64,000 nt of DNA from Acetobacter sicerae (GTDB lineage: Bacteria > Pseudomonadota > Alphaproteobacteria > Acetobacterales > Acetobacteraceae), in NCBI RefSeq assembly GCF_011516765.1, contig NZ_JAAABN010000002.1, positions 310,001-374,000 of the forward strand, in the 5' to 3' direction. Positions 36,921 through 47,713 of the stretch are shown here, piece by piece. A program made the translations under genes and the position numbers. The notes below the pieces were generated by a model. That model was not told where the DNA came from. It searched no databases and saw only the letters and a list, made by a program, of their open reading frames with translations. Every line of letters starts with the position of its first letter. Positions within the stretch are counted from its first letter, which is position 1.

Positions 36921-39900
36921 ATGAGGCCATTGCGCATCGTGCGTATGCGCCGCGACTACAACCGCTGGGCGGCTGACCAGTCGCTTGAGGATTACGCCCT
37001 GCGCTTCACGGCGCGTTCGGCCCGGGCCGCGACACCCTTGCGGGCAGCCCTGACGGCGCTCGGCTCCATTTCCTTTCTGGCCCTTGAAGCCATCGGCGGC
37101 ACGCTGACGATGGCGTTCGGCTTTTCCAACACGGCCCTTGCCATCCTCTTTGTCAGTGCAGTTATCTTTCTGGTCAGCCTGCCGATCTGCGCCACGGCCG
37201 CCCGCAGCGGTCTCGACATCGACCTGCTTACACGCGGTACGGGGTTCGGCTATATCGGCTCGACCCTCACCTCGCTGATCTATGCAAGCTTCACCTTCAT
37301 CTTTTTCGGGATCGAGGCCGCCATTCTGGCTGCATTGCTGGAGCAGATTCCCGGCGTTTCCCACACCATTGCGTGCTGTCTGGCGGCCCTGCTTGTCATT
37401 CCACTGGTTACAGGCGGGTTCCGGTTTATCGCACGCTTTCAGATCTTCTCTTTACCCATCTGGTTCGCGCTCAATCTCATTCCCCTGATCGCCATTCTCT
37501 ACGCTCATCCGGACTGGATTGGTGACTGGGTGCAGTTCAGGGGACTGGCCTCAACCCAGCCCGTCAACATCTTCGCCATTGGCAGTGCTGCGTCCATCAT
37601 GTTCGTACTGATCTGCCAGAGCGCGGAACAGGTGGATTTTCTGCGGTTCATGCCCCCCCTGTCACGCACCAACCGGTTGAGATGGTGGTGCGCGCTGATC
37701 GCGGGTGGACCGGGCTGGATTGTGTTCGATGCAGCCAAGCTTTTCGCGGGATCGTTTCTGGCGTGGGCGGTTCTTCACGCCGGTTTTTCACCTGAACGCG
37801 CCGTGCAGCCCCAGCAGATGTACAGGCTGGCCTATGGCACATTCCTGTCGCCTGTATTTGCGACACTTGCCACTGCGGCTCTCGTTATCGTCGCTCAGTT
37901 CAAGATCAATATCACCAACGCCTATGCAGGCTCCCTCGCCTGGTCGAATTTCTTTTCCCGTCTGACACATTCCCATCCGGGCCGTGTGTTCTATGTGCTG
38001 TTCACGGTAGCGCTTGCCCTGCTTCTCATGCTTGCCGGACTGGTCAACACCATTGAAACGGGCATCGTCCTGTATGCAGACCTTGCCGCAGCATGGGTCG
38101 GCCCCATCCTCGCGGATATTGTGCTTTGCAAACCTCTCAGGCTCAGCCCGCCCTTTGTCGAATTCAAACGTGCGCTCCTGCCCGACATAAACCCCGTGGG
38201 ATTGGGTGCGGCGCTCACAGGCGCTGTGACGGGCGTTCTCTGTACTGACGGCTATTTCGGACCTTACGCCTCGGCTTTCTCGCCGTTCATCGCGCTAGGT
38301 CTGTCGTTTCTGGTGACACCTTTTCTGGCCGCGCTGACAGGCGGTCGCACCTATCTCGCACGACGGGCGCCAGCAGACTGGAACACACGCGGCTCCATGA
38401 AATGCGTGATCTGTGAGCATACTTTTGAAGCTACCGACATGGCCCGCTGCCCAGCCTATGGCGGGACCATCTGCTCGCTGTGCTGTTCGCTCGATGCGCG
38501 CTGCAATGATCGCTGCAAACCAACGGTCACGCATCTGAGGCAACAGTTCAGCCTCCCGTTTGAGCTGTTTCCTGTAAAAATGAAGGCATTTCTTTTATCG
38601 ACAAAGGGACGATTCCTCCTTTTTGCCGGCCTTGGTACGGCAGCGATCCTGCTGATCGGCGACACCTCGTTTGCCCACAATCATACCTATCTCGTTCTGT
38701 TTTTTCTTGTCGTGCTGACGTCCTGGCTTGTCGTACTCGGTCAGGATGGGCGGCAGGCTGCAGGGGAAGAAACCCGCCGACAGACGCTTCTTCTGATGAA
38801 TGAAATCCGCGCCCATCAGCGCACAGATGCCGCTCTGAAACGGGCGCGGGAAAAGGCTGAATCCGCCAGTCTTGCAAAAACCCGTTATCTGAGCGGAATC
38901 AGTCACGAAATCAGAGCACCGCTGAACACCATCATGGGTTATACCCAGATACTCCAGAATGATCATCGTATGCCCACAGACCGGCAGGATGTTCTGCGCA
39001 CCATTCGGGAAAGTGGTGAGCATATGACGGGACTTCTGACCGGTCTTCTCGATATTTCCAAAATCGAGGCCGGGCGGATCGAGCTTTACAGTGACAGAAT
39101 CGCTCTCGGTCAGTTTCTCAACACCGTCGTACAGATGGTGCGCCCACAGGCACGGGCCAAAAGGCTGGATTTCCACTATCATCCTGGATACCTGCCTCCC
39201 GTGGTGATGGGAGATGAGCATCGTCTGCGTCAGATTCTGCTCAACCTGTTGTCCAATGCCGTGAAATTCACCCCCTCCGGCTCAGTGACGTTCACGGCGA
39301 ACTGGCGCGGTCAGATTGCTGAATTCATCATTGAAGATACCGGACCGGGCATTGCGCCTGCCGATCAGGAGCGGATTTTCGAACCTTTCGAAAGAGCGGC
39401 GGGAGACGCCGTGCCGGGCACAGGCCTTGGCCTGACAATCACACGGCTTCTCACCCATATTCTTGGGGGAGAGCTTACGCTTACGAGCGAAATCGGCCAC
39501 GGAACACGCTTCCGGGTGCGACTGCTCCTGTCCGACCGTGCCGAAGATGCCGCCCCTACCCTTCACGGACTTCCCTCCGGCTATGAAGGCGCATGCAAAA
39601 CCATACTGGTGGTCGATGACAACGCTGCTCACCGACGCATGATGCATGAATTCCTGGGGTCCAGACATTTCAATATCCGCGATGTCTCCAGTGGCGCTGA
39701 ATGTCTTGAGTTTCTGAAAACAGAACTCCCCGACCTGATCATTCTCGATCTCTCCATGCCGGGGATGGATGGACGGGAACTGGCTCTGCGCATTCGGGAA
39801 ACAAGCGCCGGTCATCTTCCTCTGCTCTTTCTCACCGGGAACGTGACTGAACTGGCGTCGCGGCGTGTTCCCTCGCTGGATGACTGCACAGTCCTGCCGA

Positions 39901-40268
39901 AACCCGTCGATTTTCAGGCTCTTCTCGATGAAATCGGACGGCTTCTGGATATAAAATGGATATTCCAGTCTGAAAATGATGCTCTGTCAGAAGAAACTTT
40001 TCTCACGCTGACTTCCGACGAGGTCACTGCGCAGTCTCCGGGCGATACCCAGCCACCTCTTTCAGCGGATACTCCTTTGGCGGCCAATGAGAAAATGGAA
40101 CTCACCGAACTGATCAATTCCGGAAATGTCCGCCTGTTACGACAGAAACTCGATCTTCTTTGCAACAGTCATCCGCATCTTGCCATGACTCTCGCCCCCG
40201 TTCAGGAAGCAGCCCGCACCTATCAACTCGAAACGGTCAGACGTTTACTGGAGGAACTTCCCGCATGA
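36921..40268 (+). CDS. NCS1-like permease fused to histidine kinase and receiver
   Basis: 1115 residues. Residues 10-480 are a roughly 12-helix NCS1/APC-superfamily permease, opening with YNRWAADQSLEDYALRFT. Then a cysteine cluster from residue 493 (MKCVICEHTFEATDMARC, then CSLCCSLDARCNDRC) that could bind zinc, two more hydrophobic segments, a HisKA box GISHEIRAPLNTIMGY (H662), an ATPase domain (EDTGPGIAP, GTGLGLTITRLL), a receiver with D943 (LIILDLSMPGMDG), and a helical tail. Kinase motifs are intact. Divergent from urtABCDE; probably senses urea or a related solute. ATG 36921 is chosen because the predicted promoter lies over the upstream ATG at 36858. Overlaps the regulator gene by 4 bases. 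Confidence 0.82.
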   Translation: MRPLRIVRMRRDYNRWAADQSLEDYALRFTARSARAATPLRAALTALGSISFLALEAIGGTLTMAFGFSNTALAILFVSAVIFLVSLPICATAARSGLDIDLLTRGTGFGYIGSTLTSLIYASFTFIFFGIEAAILAALLEQIPGVSHTIACCLAALLVIPLVTGGFRFIARFQIFSLPIWFALNLIPLIAILYAHPDWIGDWVQFRGLASTQPVNIFAIGSAASIMFVLICQSAEQVDFLRFMPPLSRTNRLRWWCALIAGGPGWIVFDAAKLFAGSFLAWAVLHAGFSPERAVQPQQMYRLAYGTFLSPVFATLATAALVIVAQFKINITNAYAGSLAWSNFFSRLTHSHPGRVFYVLFTVALALLLMLAGLVNTIETGIVLYADLAAAWVGPILADIVLCKPLRLSPPFVEFKRALLPDINPVGLGAALTGAVTGVLCTDGYFGPYASAFSPFIALGLSFLVTPFLAALTGGRTYLARRAPADWNTRGSMKCVICEHTFEATDMARCPAYGGTICSLCCSLDARCNDRCKPTVTHLRQQFSLPFELFPVKMKAFLLSTKGRFLLFAGLGTAAILLIGDTSFAHNHTYLVLFFLVVLTSWLVVLGQDGRQAAGEETRRQTLLLMNEIRAHQRTDAALKRAREKAESASLAKTRYLSGISHEIRAPLNTIMGYTQILQNDHRMPTDRQDVLRTIRESGEHMTGLLTGLLDISKIEAGRIELYSDRIALGQFLNTVVQMVRPQARAKRLDFHYHPGYLPPVVMGDEHRLRQILLNLLSNAVKFTPSGSVTFTANWRGQIAEFIIEDTGPGIAPADQERIFEPFERAAGDAVPGTGLGLTITRLLTHILGGELTLTSEIGHGTRFRVRLLLSDRAEDAAPTLHGLPSGYEGACKTILVVDDNAAHRRMMHEFLGSRHFNIRDVSSGAECLEFLKTELPDLIILDLSMPGMDGRELALRIRETSAGHLPLLFLTGNVTELASRRVPSLDDCTVLPKPVDFQALLDEIGRLLDIKWIFQSENDALSEETFLTLTSDEVTAQSPGDTQPPLSADTPLAANEKMELTELINSGNVRLLRQKLDLLCNSHPHLAMTLAPVQEAARTYQLETVRRLLEELPA

Positions 40269-41152
40269 CACGTGAAACGCCCTCCCGGTCCACTCTCCTC
40301 GTGATTGATGATGATCCCGCCGCTCTCGGCATGATGGATGAAGCTCTGACAAACGCCGGTTACTCGGTCCTGCTGGCGCAATCCGGTGACAGCGCTTTTG
40401 AAGTCATGAACCGGACTCTGCCCGATCTCGTACTGGTCGATGCGATCATGCCGGGACTGAGCGGCTGGGATATCTGCCGCAGCATGAAGGCAGATGCCTC
40501 ACTCAACGCCCTGCCGGTCATTTTCATGACTGGTCTGACAGAAATCGAGCATGTCCTGCGCGCCTTTGAAGCAGGCGCCACGGACTATGTGACCAAACCA
40601 TTCCACTTCGCCGAAGTTCTGGCACGTATTGAAATTCACCTGATAGCCGCACGCCGTATCCGAACCGCACATGCCGCTCTGGATAGCGTGGGCAGACGTT
40701 TTTTTGCTCTGGATGATAGCGGTGAACTGCTCTGGTCCACACCGAAAGCCGCTGAGTTGCTGGAACAACTTCCTTCTCCCAGGCATTTGTCCGATCTCGT
40801 CAGTAAAAAATCCGAACCTGGTCTGGTCATTTTCACCAGTCCACATCAGAACGGTGTCCTGCGCGTCACCTTTGTCGGACGTGACGCCCCTCAGGAATGG
40901 CTGTTCTCCATCGCTTTCCTGCTCGATCGACCCGAGCAGATTCTACAGGAAAAGTTCGGCCTAAGCGCACGGGAGGCGGAAGTCCTCCTGTGGATCAGCC
41001 GCGGCAAAAGCAGCCGGGACATTGCCGAAATTCTCAGCATTAGTCCCCGCACAATCGATAAACATACCGAGCAGCTTTATAACAAGGCTGGGTTCAGTGG
41101 CCGGGCTGCGGCCGCGGCGGCAGCCTCACGGCTGCTGGGGGATGTGGAATAA
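40265..41152 (+). CDS. Response regulator, receiver plus LuxR-type HTH
   Basis: 295 residues. N-terminal receiver (10-130) with intact pocket VIDDDP, phospho-acceptor D59 (LVLVDAIMPGLSG) and TKPFHFAEVLARI. A middle PAS-like or linker region of about 90 residues precedes a C-terminal LuxR/NarL helix-turn-helix (LSAREAEVLLWISRGKSSRD, then IAEILSISPRTIDKHTEQLY). Overlaps the permease-kinase gene by 4 bases, so the two form a cognate pair. Probable target: the 7-2-7 palindrome upstream of urtA. Confidence 0.9.
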   Translation: MTRETPSRSTLLVIDDDPAALGMMDEALTNAGYSVLLAQSGDSAFEVMNRTLPDLVLVDAIMPGLSGWDICRSMKADASLNALPVIFMTGLTEIEHVLRAFEAGATDYVTKPFHFAEVLARIEIHLIAARRIRTAHAALDSVGRRFFALDDSGELLWSTPKAAELLEQLPSPRHLSDLVSKKSEPGLVIFTSPHQNGVLRVTFVGRDAPQEWLFSIAFLLDRPEQILQEKFGLSAREAEVLLWISRGKSSRDIAEILSISPRTIDKHTEQLYNKAGFSGRAAAAAAASRLLGDVE

Positions 41153-41155
41153 TTT

Positions 41156-43396
41156 TTACATAAACGAAATCGGGTCCACATCCACGTCCACACGCACCGC
41201 ACTCGTAAACGTCACCTGACCCAGCCAGCGGCGCAGAATTGGCTGCACGGCGATATTCCGATGCGTCCGCAGCAACAGCCGTCGCCGATGTCGTCCGCGC
41301 AACACGGCGATCGGCGCTGGAACAGGACCAAGCACCTCGATTCCGTTACCGTGCGGTGCGGAAACACCCAGTTGCCGAGCGGCATTATCGGCGGCATCGG
41401 CATTTTCCGAACTGACGATCAGCGCCGCCAGACGTCCGAAAGGTGGCCAGAAACCCGGCTTCCTCTGATCCGCCTCCTCCGCCATGAACGCGGCGAAATC
41501 CCCGGAAACAAGCGCCTGCATGACCGGATGTTCGGGCGTGAAACTCTGAAGCAGCACCTCGCCCGGCGCTTCAGCACGCCCAGCGCGTCCGGCGACCTGA
41601 TGCAGAAGCTGCATCGTGCGCTCCCCTGCCCGCAGATCAGCGCCGCCGAGCCCAAGATCAGCATCCACCACGCCCACAAGCGTCAGATGCGGAAAATGCC
41701 AGCCCTTGGCGACAATCTGCGTACCAATGATGAGATCCACTTCCCGACGCGAAATCTTTCCGACAGCCTCGGCCGTAGCCGCAGGACCACTGATCGTGTC
41801 GCTGGCCATGACCATGATTCGCGCATCGGGAAATTCGCTGCGGGCTTCTTCCGTTATTCGCTCGATCCCCGGACCGATGGCTGTCAGGCTGTCTTCCGCC
41901 CCGCATGTCGGGCAGGCATGCGGAACAGGTTCGGTGTGTTCACAGTAATGACAGGCCAGAACACGCTTTTTCCGGTGCTCGACCAGCCAGGATGTGCAGT
42001 GGGGACATTCCATCCGATGCCCGCAGGTCCGGCAGAGTGTCAGTGGCGCATAGCCGCGACGGTTGAGGAACAGCATCGCCTGTTCACCGCGCCCGAGCCG
42101 CGTTTTCACCGCTTTCACCAGCACGGGTGAAAGAAACAACCCGCGTGGCGGTGGATTTTCCCGCATGTCGATCAGATGCGTCTCCGGCATGGCCGCACCG
42201 CCATGTCGCGCGGTCAGCACCAGATGACGGTAACGCCCGGTTTCGACATTGTTCAGTGTCTCAAGGCTCGGCGTCGCGGAGGCCAGCACGATGGGAGCCT
42301 TCGCCAGTCTTGCCCGCACGACCGCCATGTCACGGGCGTTGTAGGTGACGCCTTCCTCCTGCTTGAAAACAGCCTCGTGTTCTTCATCGACAATCACAAG
42401 GCCCAGATCGCGGAACGGCATGAACAGCGCTGATCGCGCACCGACAATGACCCTGGCCGAACCGTCCTCGCAGGCCGCCCACGTCAGACGACGGGCCTTC
42501 TGGCCGATCTCGGAATGCCAGACAGCCGGGCGCACGCCGAAGCGTCGGGCGAAGCGATCCATCCACTGTGCCGAGAGAGCAATTTCGGGGAGCAGAACGA
42601 GCGCCTGTCGCCCCTGCGCCAGACATTCAGCCACAGCTTCCAGATAGATTTCGGTCTTGCCGGAACCGGTCACACCTTCAAGGAGCGTCGCGGAAAATGC
42701 ACGCTCTTCGACACGCGCCCGAAGCTCCCCTGCGGCCAGAGCCTGATCGCCTTCCAGAACCGGCAGATTATGGGATGGATCTGGCTCGGCGAAGGGAGAA
42801 ACAGGCCCCATCAGCATGCTTTGCAGCACGCCTGCATCTGCCAGCCCGCGCACGACTGATACCCCCACGCCCGCTTTCTGCGTCAGTTCCGCCATCGTTA
42901 CTGGCGGTGCGCCATGCGGCAAGGCGTCCAGCACAGCGCGCCGAGCCGGAGTCATCCGCAACGGCTCAGGCGATTCCCCAACACGCACCCATCCCACGGC
43001 AGGCGCTATCTGTTCACCACGCAGATGAGACCGCAGCGCCATTGCCAGCACCATGCCCGGCGGCGCAAGCGTGTAGGCTGCGACCCAGTCGATGAACTGC
43101 CGCAATTCTGCGGACAGTGGCGGCAGGTCGAGACGCTCCTTGATCGGACGCAGACGGGAGGCGGCGATTTCAGGCGGTGGTGGAGGCGCGAGGTCGACAG
43201 GAAGCACCGTCTGTTCCCAGACCACGCCGGTTTCCCGCCGGCCACCCAGCGGTACGACCACCACATCGCCGGGAGCGAGCGAGTCAGTCAGCGACTGCGG
43301 AACGGCATAATCCAGCGCACAGGGAAACGGCAGTGGCAGCAGGACAGACACGCGCTTTCGCGAAGGCAAAGGTTCCAGTAGGCTGCTCTGCACCAT
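41156..43396 (-). CDS. priA: Primosomal protein N', replication restart helicase PriA
   Basis: 746 residues, superfamily 2 3'-5' helicase that reloads the replisome at stalled forks. N-terminal DNA-binding region, Walker A GVTGSGKTEIYL, DEEH box VDEEHEAVFKQEE, and the eight zinc-binding cysteines in CRTCGHRMECPHC, LACHYCEHTEP and HACPTCGAE. Long proline run PPPPPP near residue 70. ATG 43396 gives the family length; an upstream frame is not conserved. Ends 3 bases from the regulator gene, convergent. Confidence 0.96.
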   Translation of the reverse strand: MVQSSLLEPLPSRKRVSVLLPLPFPCALDYAVPQSLTDSLAPGDVVVVPLGGRRETGVVWEQTVLPVDLAPPPPPEIAASRLRPIKERLDLPPLSAELRQFIDWVAAYTLAPPGMVLAMALRSHLRGEQIAPAVGWVRVGESPEPLRMTPARRAVLDALPHGAPPVTMAELTQKAGVGVSVVRGLADAGVLQSMLMGPVSPFAEPDPSHNLPVLEGDQALAAGELRARVEERAFSATLLEGVTGSGKTEIYLEAVAECLAQGRQALVLLPEIALSAQWMDRFARRFGVRPAVWHSEIGQKARRLTWAACEDGSARVIVGARSALFMPFRDLGLVIVDEEHEAVFKQEEGVTYNARDMAVVRARLAKAPIVLASATPSLETLNNVETGRYRHLVLTARHGGAAMPETHLIDMRENPPPRGLFLSPVLVKAVKTRLGRGEQAMLFLNRRGYAPLTLCRTCGHRMECPHCTSWLVEHRKKRVLACHYCEHTEPVPHACPTCGAEDSLTAIGPGIERITEEARSEFPDARIMVMASDTISGPAATAEAVGKISRREVDLIIGTQIVAKGWHFPHLTLVGVVDADLGLGGADLRAGERTMQLLHQVAGRAGRAEAPGEVLLQSFTPEHPVMQALVSGDFAAFMAEEADQRKPGFWPPFGRLAALIVSSENADAADNAARQLGVSAPHGNGIEVLGPVPAPIAVLRGRHRRRLLLRTHRNIAVQPILRRWLGQVTFTSAVRVDVDVDPISFM

Positions 43397-43426
43397 GATG
43401 GCTCTCTCTACCTTCTTCACGGCGTC

Positions 43427-45387
<1,961 letters not shown>

Positions 45388-45389
45388 GC

Positions 45390-46370
45390 ATGACGCGCCT
45401 CCGCTCTCTCCTGACAGGCCTTGTTTTACAGACTCTGACAGTGTCAGCGGCCCTTGCTGCACCCTGCCCACTGACTCCAATCATGGAAGCTCCTTTACGG
45501 AATGATCTGGGGTTTCTGTCGGCGCCTGTGACGGTTGCCGGGCGGACTGTCAGCTTCATTGTCGATACCGGATCGGAAGGCAGCCTGATTTCGCCGTGGT
45601 TTGCACGGTTCATGAAACTGCCTGAAGACCCGAACGCGCTGACCCATGTCAGCGGAACAGGTGGTTCCGGTGGAGTGGTTCCGAATGTGATCATTCCCAG
45701 CCTGCAGGTGGGCAGCACCGGGTTCGGACCGATTTCCATGCCGCTCGGGTTTCTGCCAAGTCGGCCAAATATCACGCCTCCCGTCGAAGGACTTCTTGGT
45801 GGCGATGTGCTGGCGCAGGATGTTCTGGAGATTGACGCGCCGCATGGACGTCTGGCCATGTGGAATGCGCCGGGTCGCAAGACGGATGCCTGCTCTCTGG
45901 AGCCACCCTCCCTGCCCGGAGTCCAGTGGCAAAGTCTGGAAGCAGAGGAGCGGGGCCATCGCATCCTTCTTCATGTTCAGCTGGACGGTCATGATCTGAC
46001 GGCTCTGCTGGACAGCGGGGCGCGCTCCCGCATTCTCTCCCGTCGCGCAGCGGAAGGGATGGGCCTGACAGAAGACCAGCTCGCGACGGACCCCGGAGGC
46101 ACGACGGCCGGTGTGGACGGAAAAGAGTCGGTCTATCGGTGGCATAAGTTTCACAGTCTGACCATCGGACAGGAAACCGAGCACAATCCGGTGCTGACCG
46201 TCTCCCCTGTGTCCGAACAGTCCGTCGATATGCTGCTCGGCTCCGACTGGTTCGCAGCCCATCATGTGTGGATTTTTTACAGGCAGGGGCGGATTTTTGC
46301 AGCGAAGATCGCCGTCCGGACAAAGACGGGAAGCGTGAAATCCGTCCAAAACGGGTCGGCTTCTCACTGA
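45390..46370 (+). CDS. Exported retropepsin-like aspartic protease
   Basis: 326 residues. Signal peptide ending at AALAA, then two pepsin-type halves, each with an active-site motif: FIVDTGSEGSLIS and ALLDSGARSRILS, each followed by a hydrophobic-hydrophobic-Gly (LLGGDVL and LLGSDWF). Retroviral-type proteases have one motif per monomer; here the two copies in one chain suggest an intramolecular dimer. Two bases after pip, so probably same transcript as xerC-pip. Substrate unknown. Confidence 0.78.
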   Translation: MTRLRSLLTGLVLQTLTVSAALAAPCPLTPIMEAPLRNDLGFLSAPVTVAGRTVSFIVDTGSEGSLISPWFARFMKLPEDPNALTHVSGTGGSGGVVPNVIIPSLQVGSTGFGPISMPLGFLPSRPNITPPVEGLLGGDVLAQDVLEIDAPHGRLAMWNAPGRKTDACSLEPPSLPGVQWQSLEAEERGHRILLHVQLDGHDLTALLDSGARSRILSRRAAEGMGLTEDQLATDPGGTTAGVDGKESVYRWHKFHSLTIGQETEHNPVLTVSPVSEQSVDMLLGSDWFAAHHVWIFYRQGRIFAAKIAVRTKTGSVKSVQNGSASH

Positions 46371-46529
46371 CAGGCAACAGACGGCTTTCTCTGCCATAAG
46401 CTCCTGTTTTCTCATTTTCTTCAGGCGATCACACCAGATCCATCGCTCTTAAAAACAGGCCTGCTGTTGTAATCAACGGTAGACCTTCCCAACTCAATAG
46501 GAACTGCGTCTATTGAGGAAGGATCTGTC

Positions 46530-47603
46530 ATGCCCAGCCTGTTTGAGCCGATTGAACTGGGAAGCATTTACGCCAAAAATAGAATTCTTATGGCGCCCCT
46601 GACACGCGCCCGAGGCACCCGTCAGCATGTCCCCACGCCCATCATGGCCGAATATTACGCGCAGCGGGCTGACGCCGGTCTGATCATCTCCGAGGCGACC
46701 GGGATCAGTCGGGAGGGTCTTGGCTGGCCATATGCGCCGGGCCTCTGGTCTCTGGAGCAGGTGGAAGCCTGGAAGCCGATCACCGCCGCAGTCCATGCCA
46801 AGGGCGGAAAGATCGTGGCCCAGCTCTGGCACATGGGTCGTATGGTGCATTCCAGCGTGACAGGACAGCAGCCTGTCTCCTGCTCGGCGACAAAAGCGCC
46901 TGAAGCGCTCCATACCTATGACGGCAAGCAGGCTCCCGAAGTCGCCCGTCCTCTCACCAAGGAGGACATCGCCCGTATCCTGAACGACTATGAAAATGCC
47001 GCCCGCAATGCTCTTCAGGCAGGTTTTGACGGCGTGCAGATTCATGCCGCCAACGGCTATCTGATTGACGAATTCCTGCGTGACGGCACTAATCATCGCT
47101 CCGATGAATATGGCGGTTCACCGGAAAACCGCATCCGCTTCCTGCGTGAGATCACGGAGCGGGTGATCGCCACAATCGGCGCGGACAAAACGTCAGTACG
47201 GCTGTCGCCCAATGGCGATACGCAAGGCTGCATAGACAGTCATCCCGAGCAGGTTTTTGTGCCGGCGGCGAAGCTGCTGAATGACCTCGACATCGCTTTC
47301 CTTGAACTACGCGAACCGGGTCCAAACGGCACATTCGGCAAGACCGATCAGCCCAAACTGCATGGTCCGATCCGCGAAGTCTTCAGGAAGCCGCTTGTCC
47401 TGAATCAGGACTACACGCGGGATGAGGCGATCGAAACGGTCGCGACCGGTGTCGCAGACGCCATTGCGTTCGGACGACCATTCCTCGCCAATCCGGATCT
47501 GGTGCGTCGTCTGGAAGATAATCTGCCGCTAAACAAGGACGATATCCGCACATGGTACAGTCAGGGCGCGGAAGGCTATACGGATTATCCGTACGTAAAA
47601 TAA
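46530..47603 (+). CDS. Old yellow enzyme family ene-reductase
   Basis: 357-residue FMN-binding TIM barrel that reduces alkenes, N-ethylmaleimide or nitro-compounds with NAD(P)H. Family features: LFEPIELGSIYAKNRILMAPLTR, AQLWHMGRMVHSS, the substrate-binding His/Asn pair and nearby Tyr in VQIHAANGYLIDEFL, SPENRIRFLREI, and the phosphate-binding ADAIAFGRPFLANPDL. GAGGAAGGA lies shortly before the ATG. NemA-like; monocistronic, ended by a strong hairpin. Confidence 0.93.
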   Translation: MPSLFEPIELGSIYAKNRILMAPLTRARGTRQHVPTPIMAEYYAQRADAGLIISEATGISREGLGWPYAPGLWSLEQVEAWKPITAAVHAKGGKIVAQLWHMGRMVHSSVTGQQPVSCSATKAPEALHTYDGKQAPEVARPLTKEDIARILNDYENAARNALQAGFDGVQIHAANGYLIDEFLRDGTNHRSDEYGGSPENRIRFLREITERVIATIGADKTSVRLSPNGDTQGCIDSHPEQVFVPAAKLLNDLDIAFLELREPGPNGTFGKTDQPKLHGPIREVFRKPLVLNQDYTRDEAIETVATGVADAIAFGRPFLANPDLVRRLEDNLPLNKDDIRTWYSQGAEGYTDYPYVK

Positions 47604-47619
47604 TCTAATTCGTCTATTG

Positions 47620-47651
47620 CTGGTTCTCCGCATTTTGTTGCGGAGAACCAG
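47620..47651. terminator. Strong hairpin after the ene-reductase
   Basis: Perfect 12-bp stem CTGGTTCTCCGC / GCGGAGAACCAG with 8-base loop, between convergent genes. Confidence 0.85.
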
Positions 47652-47713
47652 TCGTCCCAACCTGACTTCAGGCTCTTTTCGATTTCAACAGAGAGTCTGT
47701 GTGATGAAATTCT

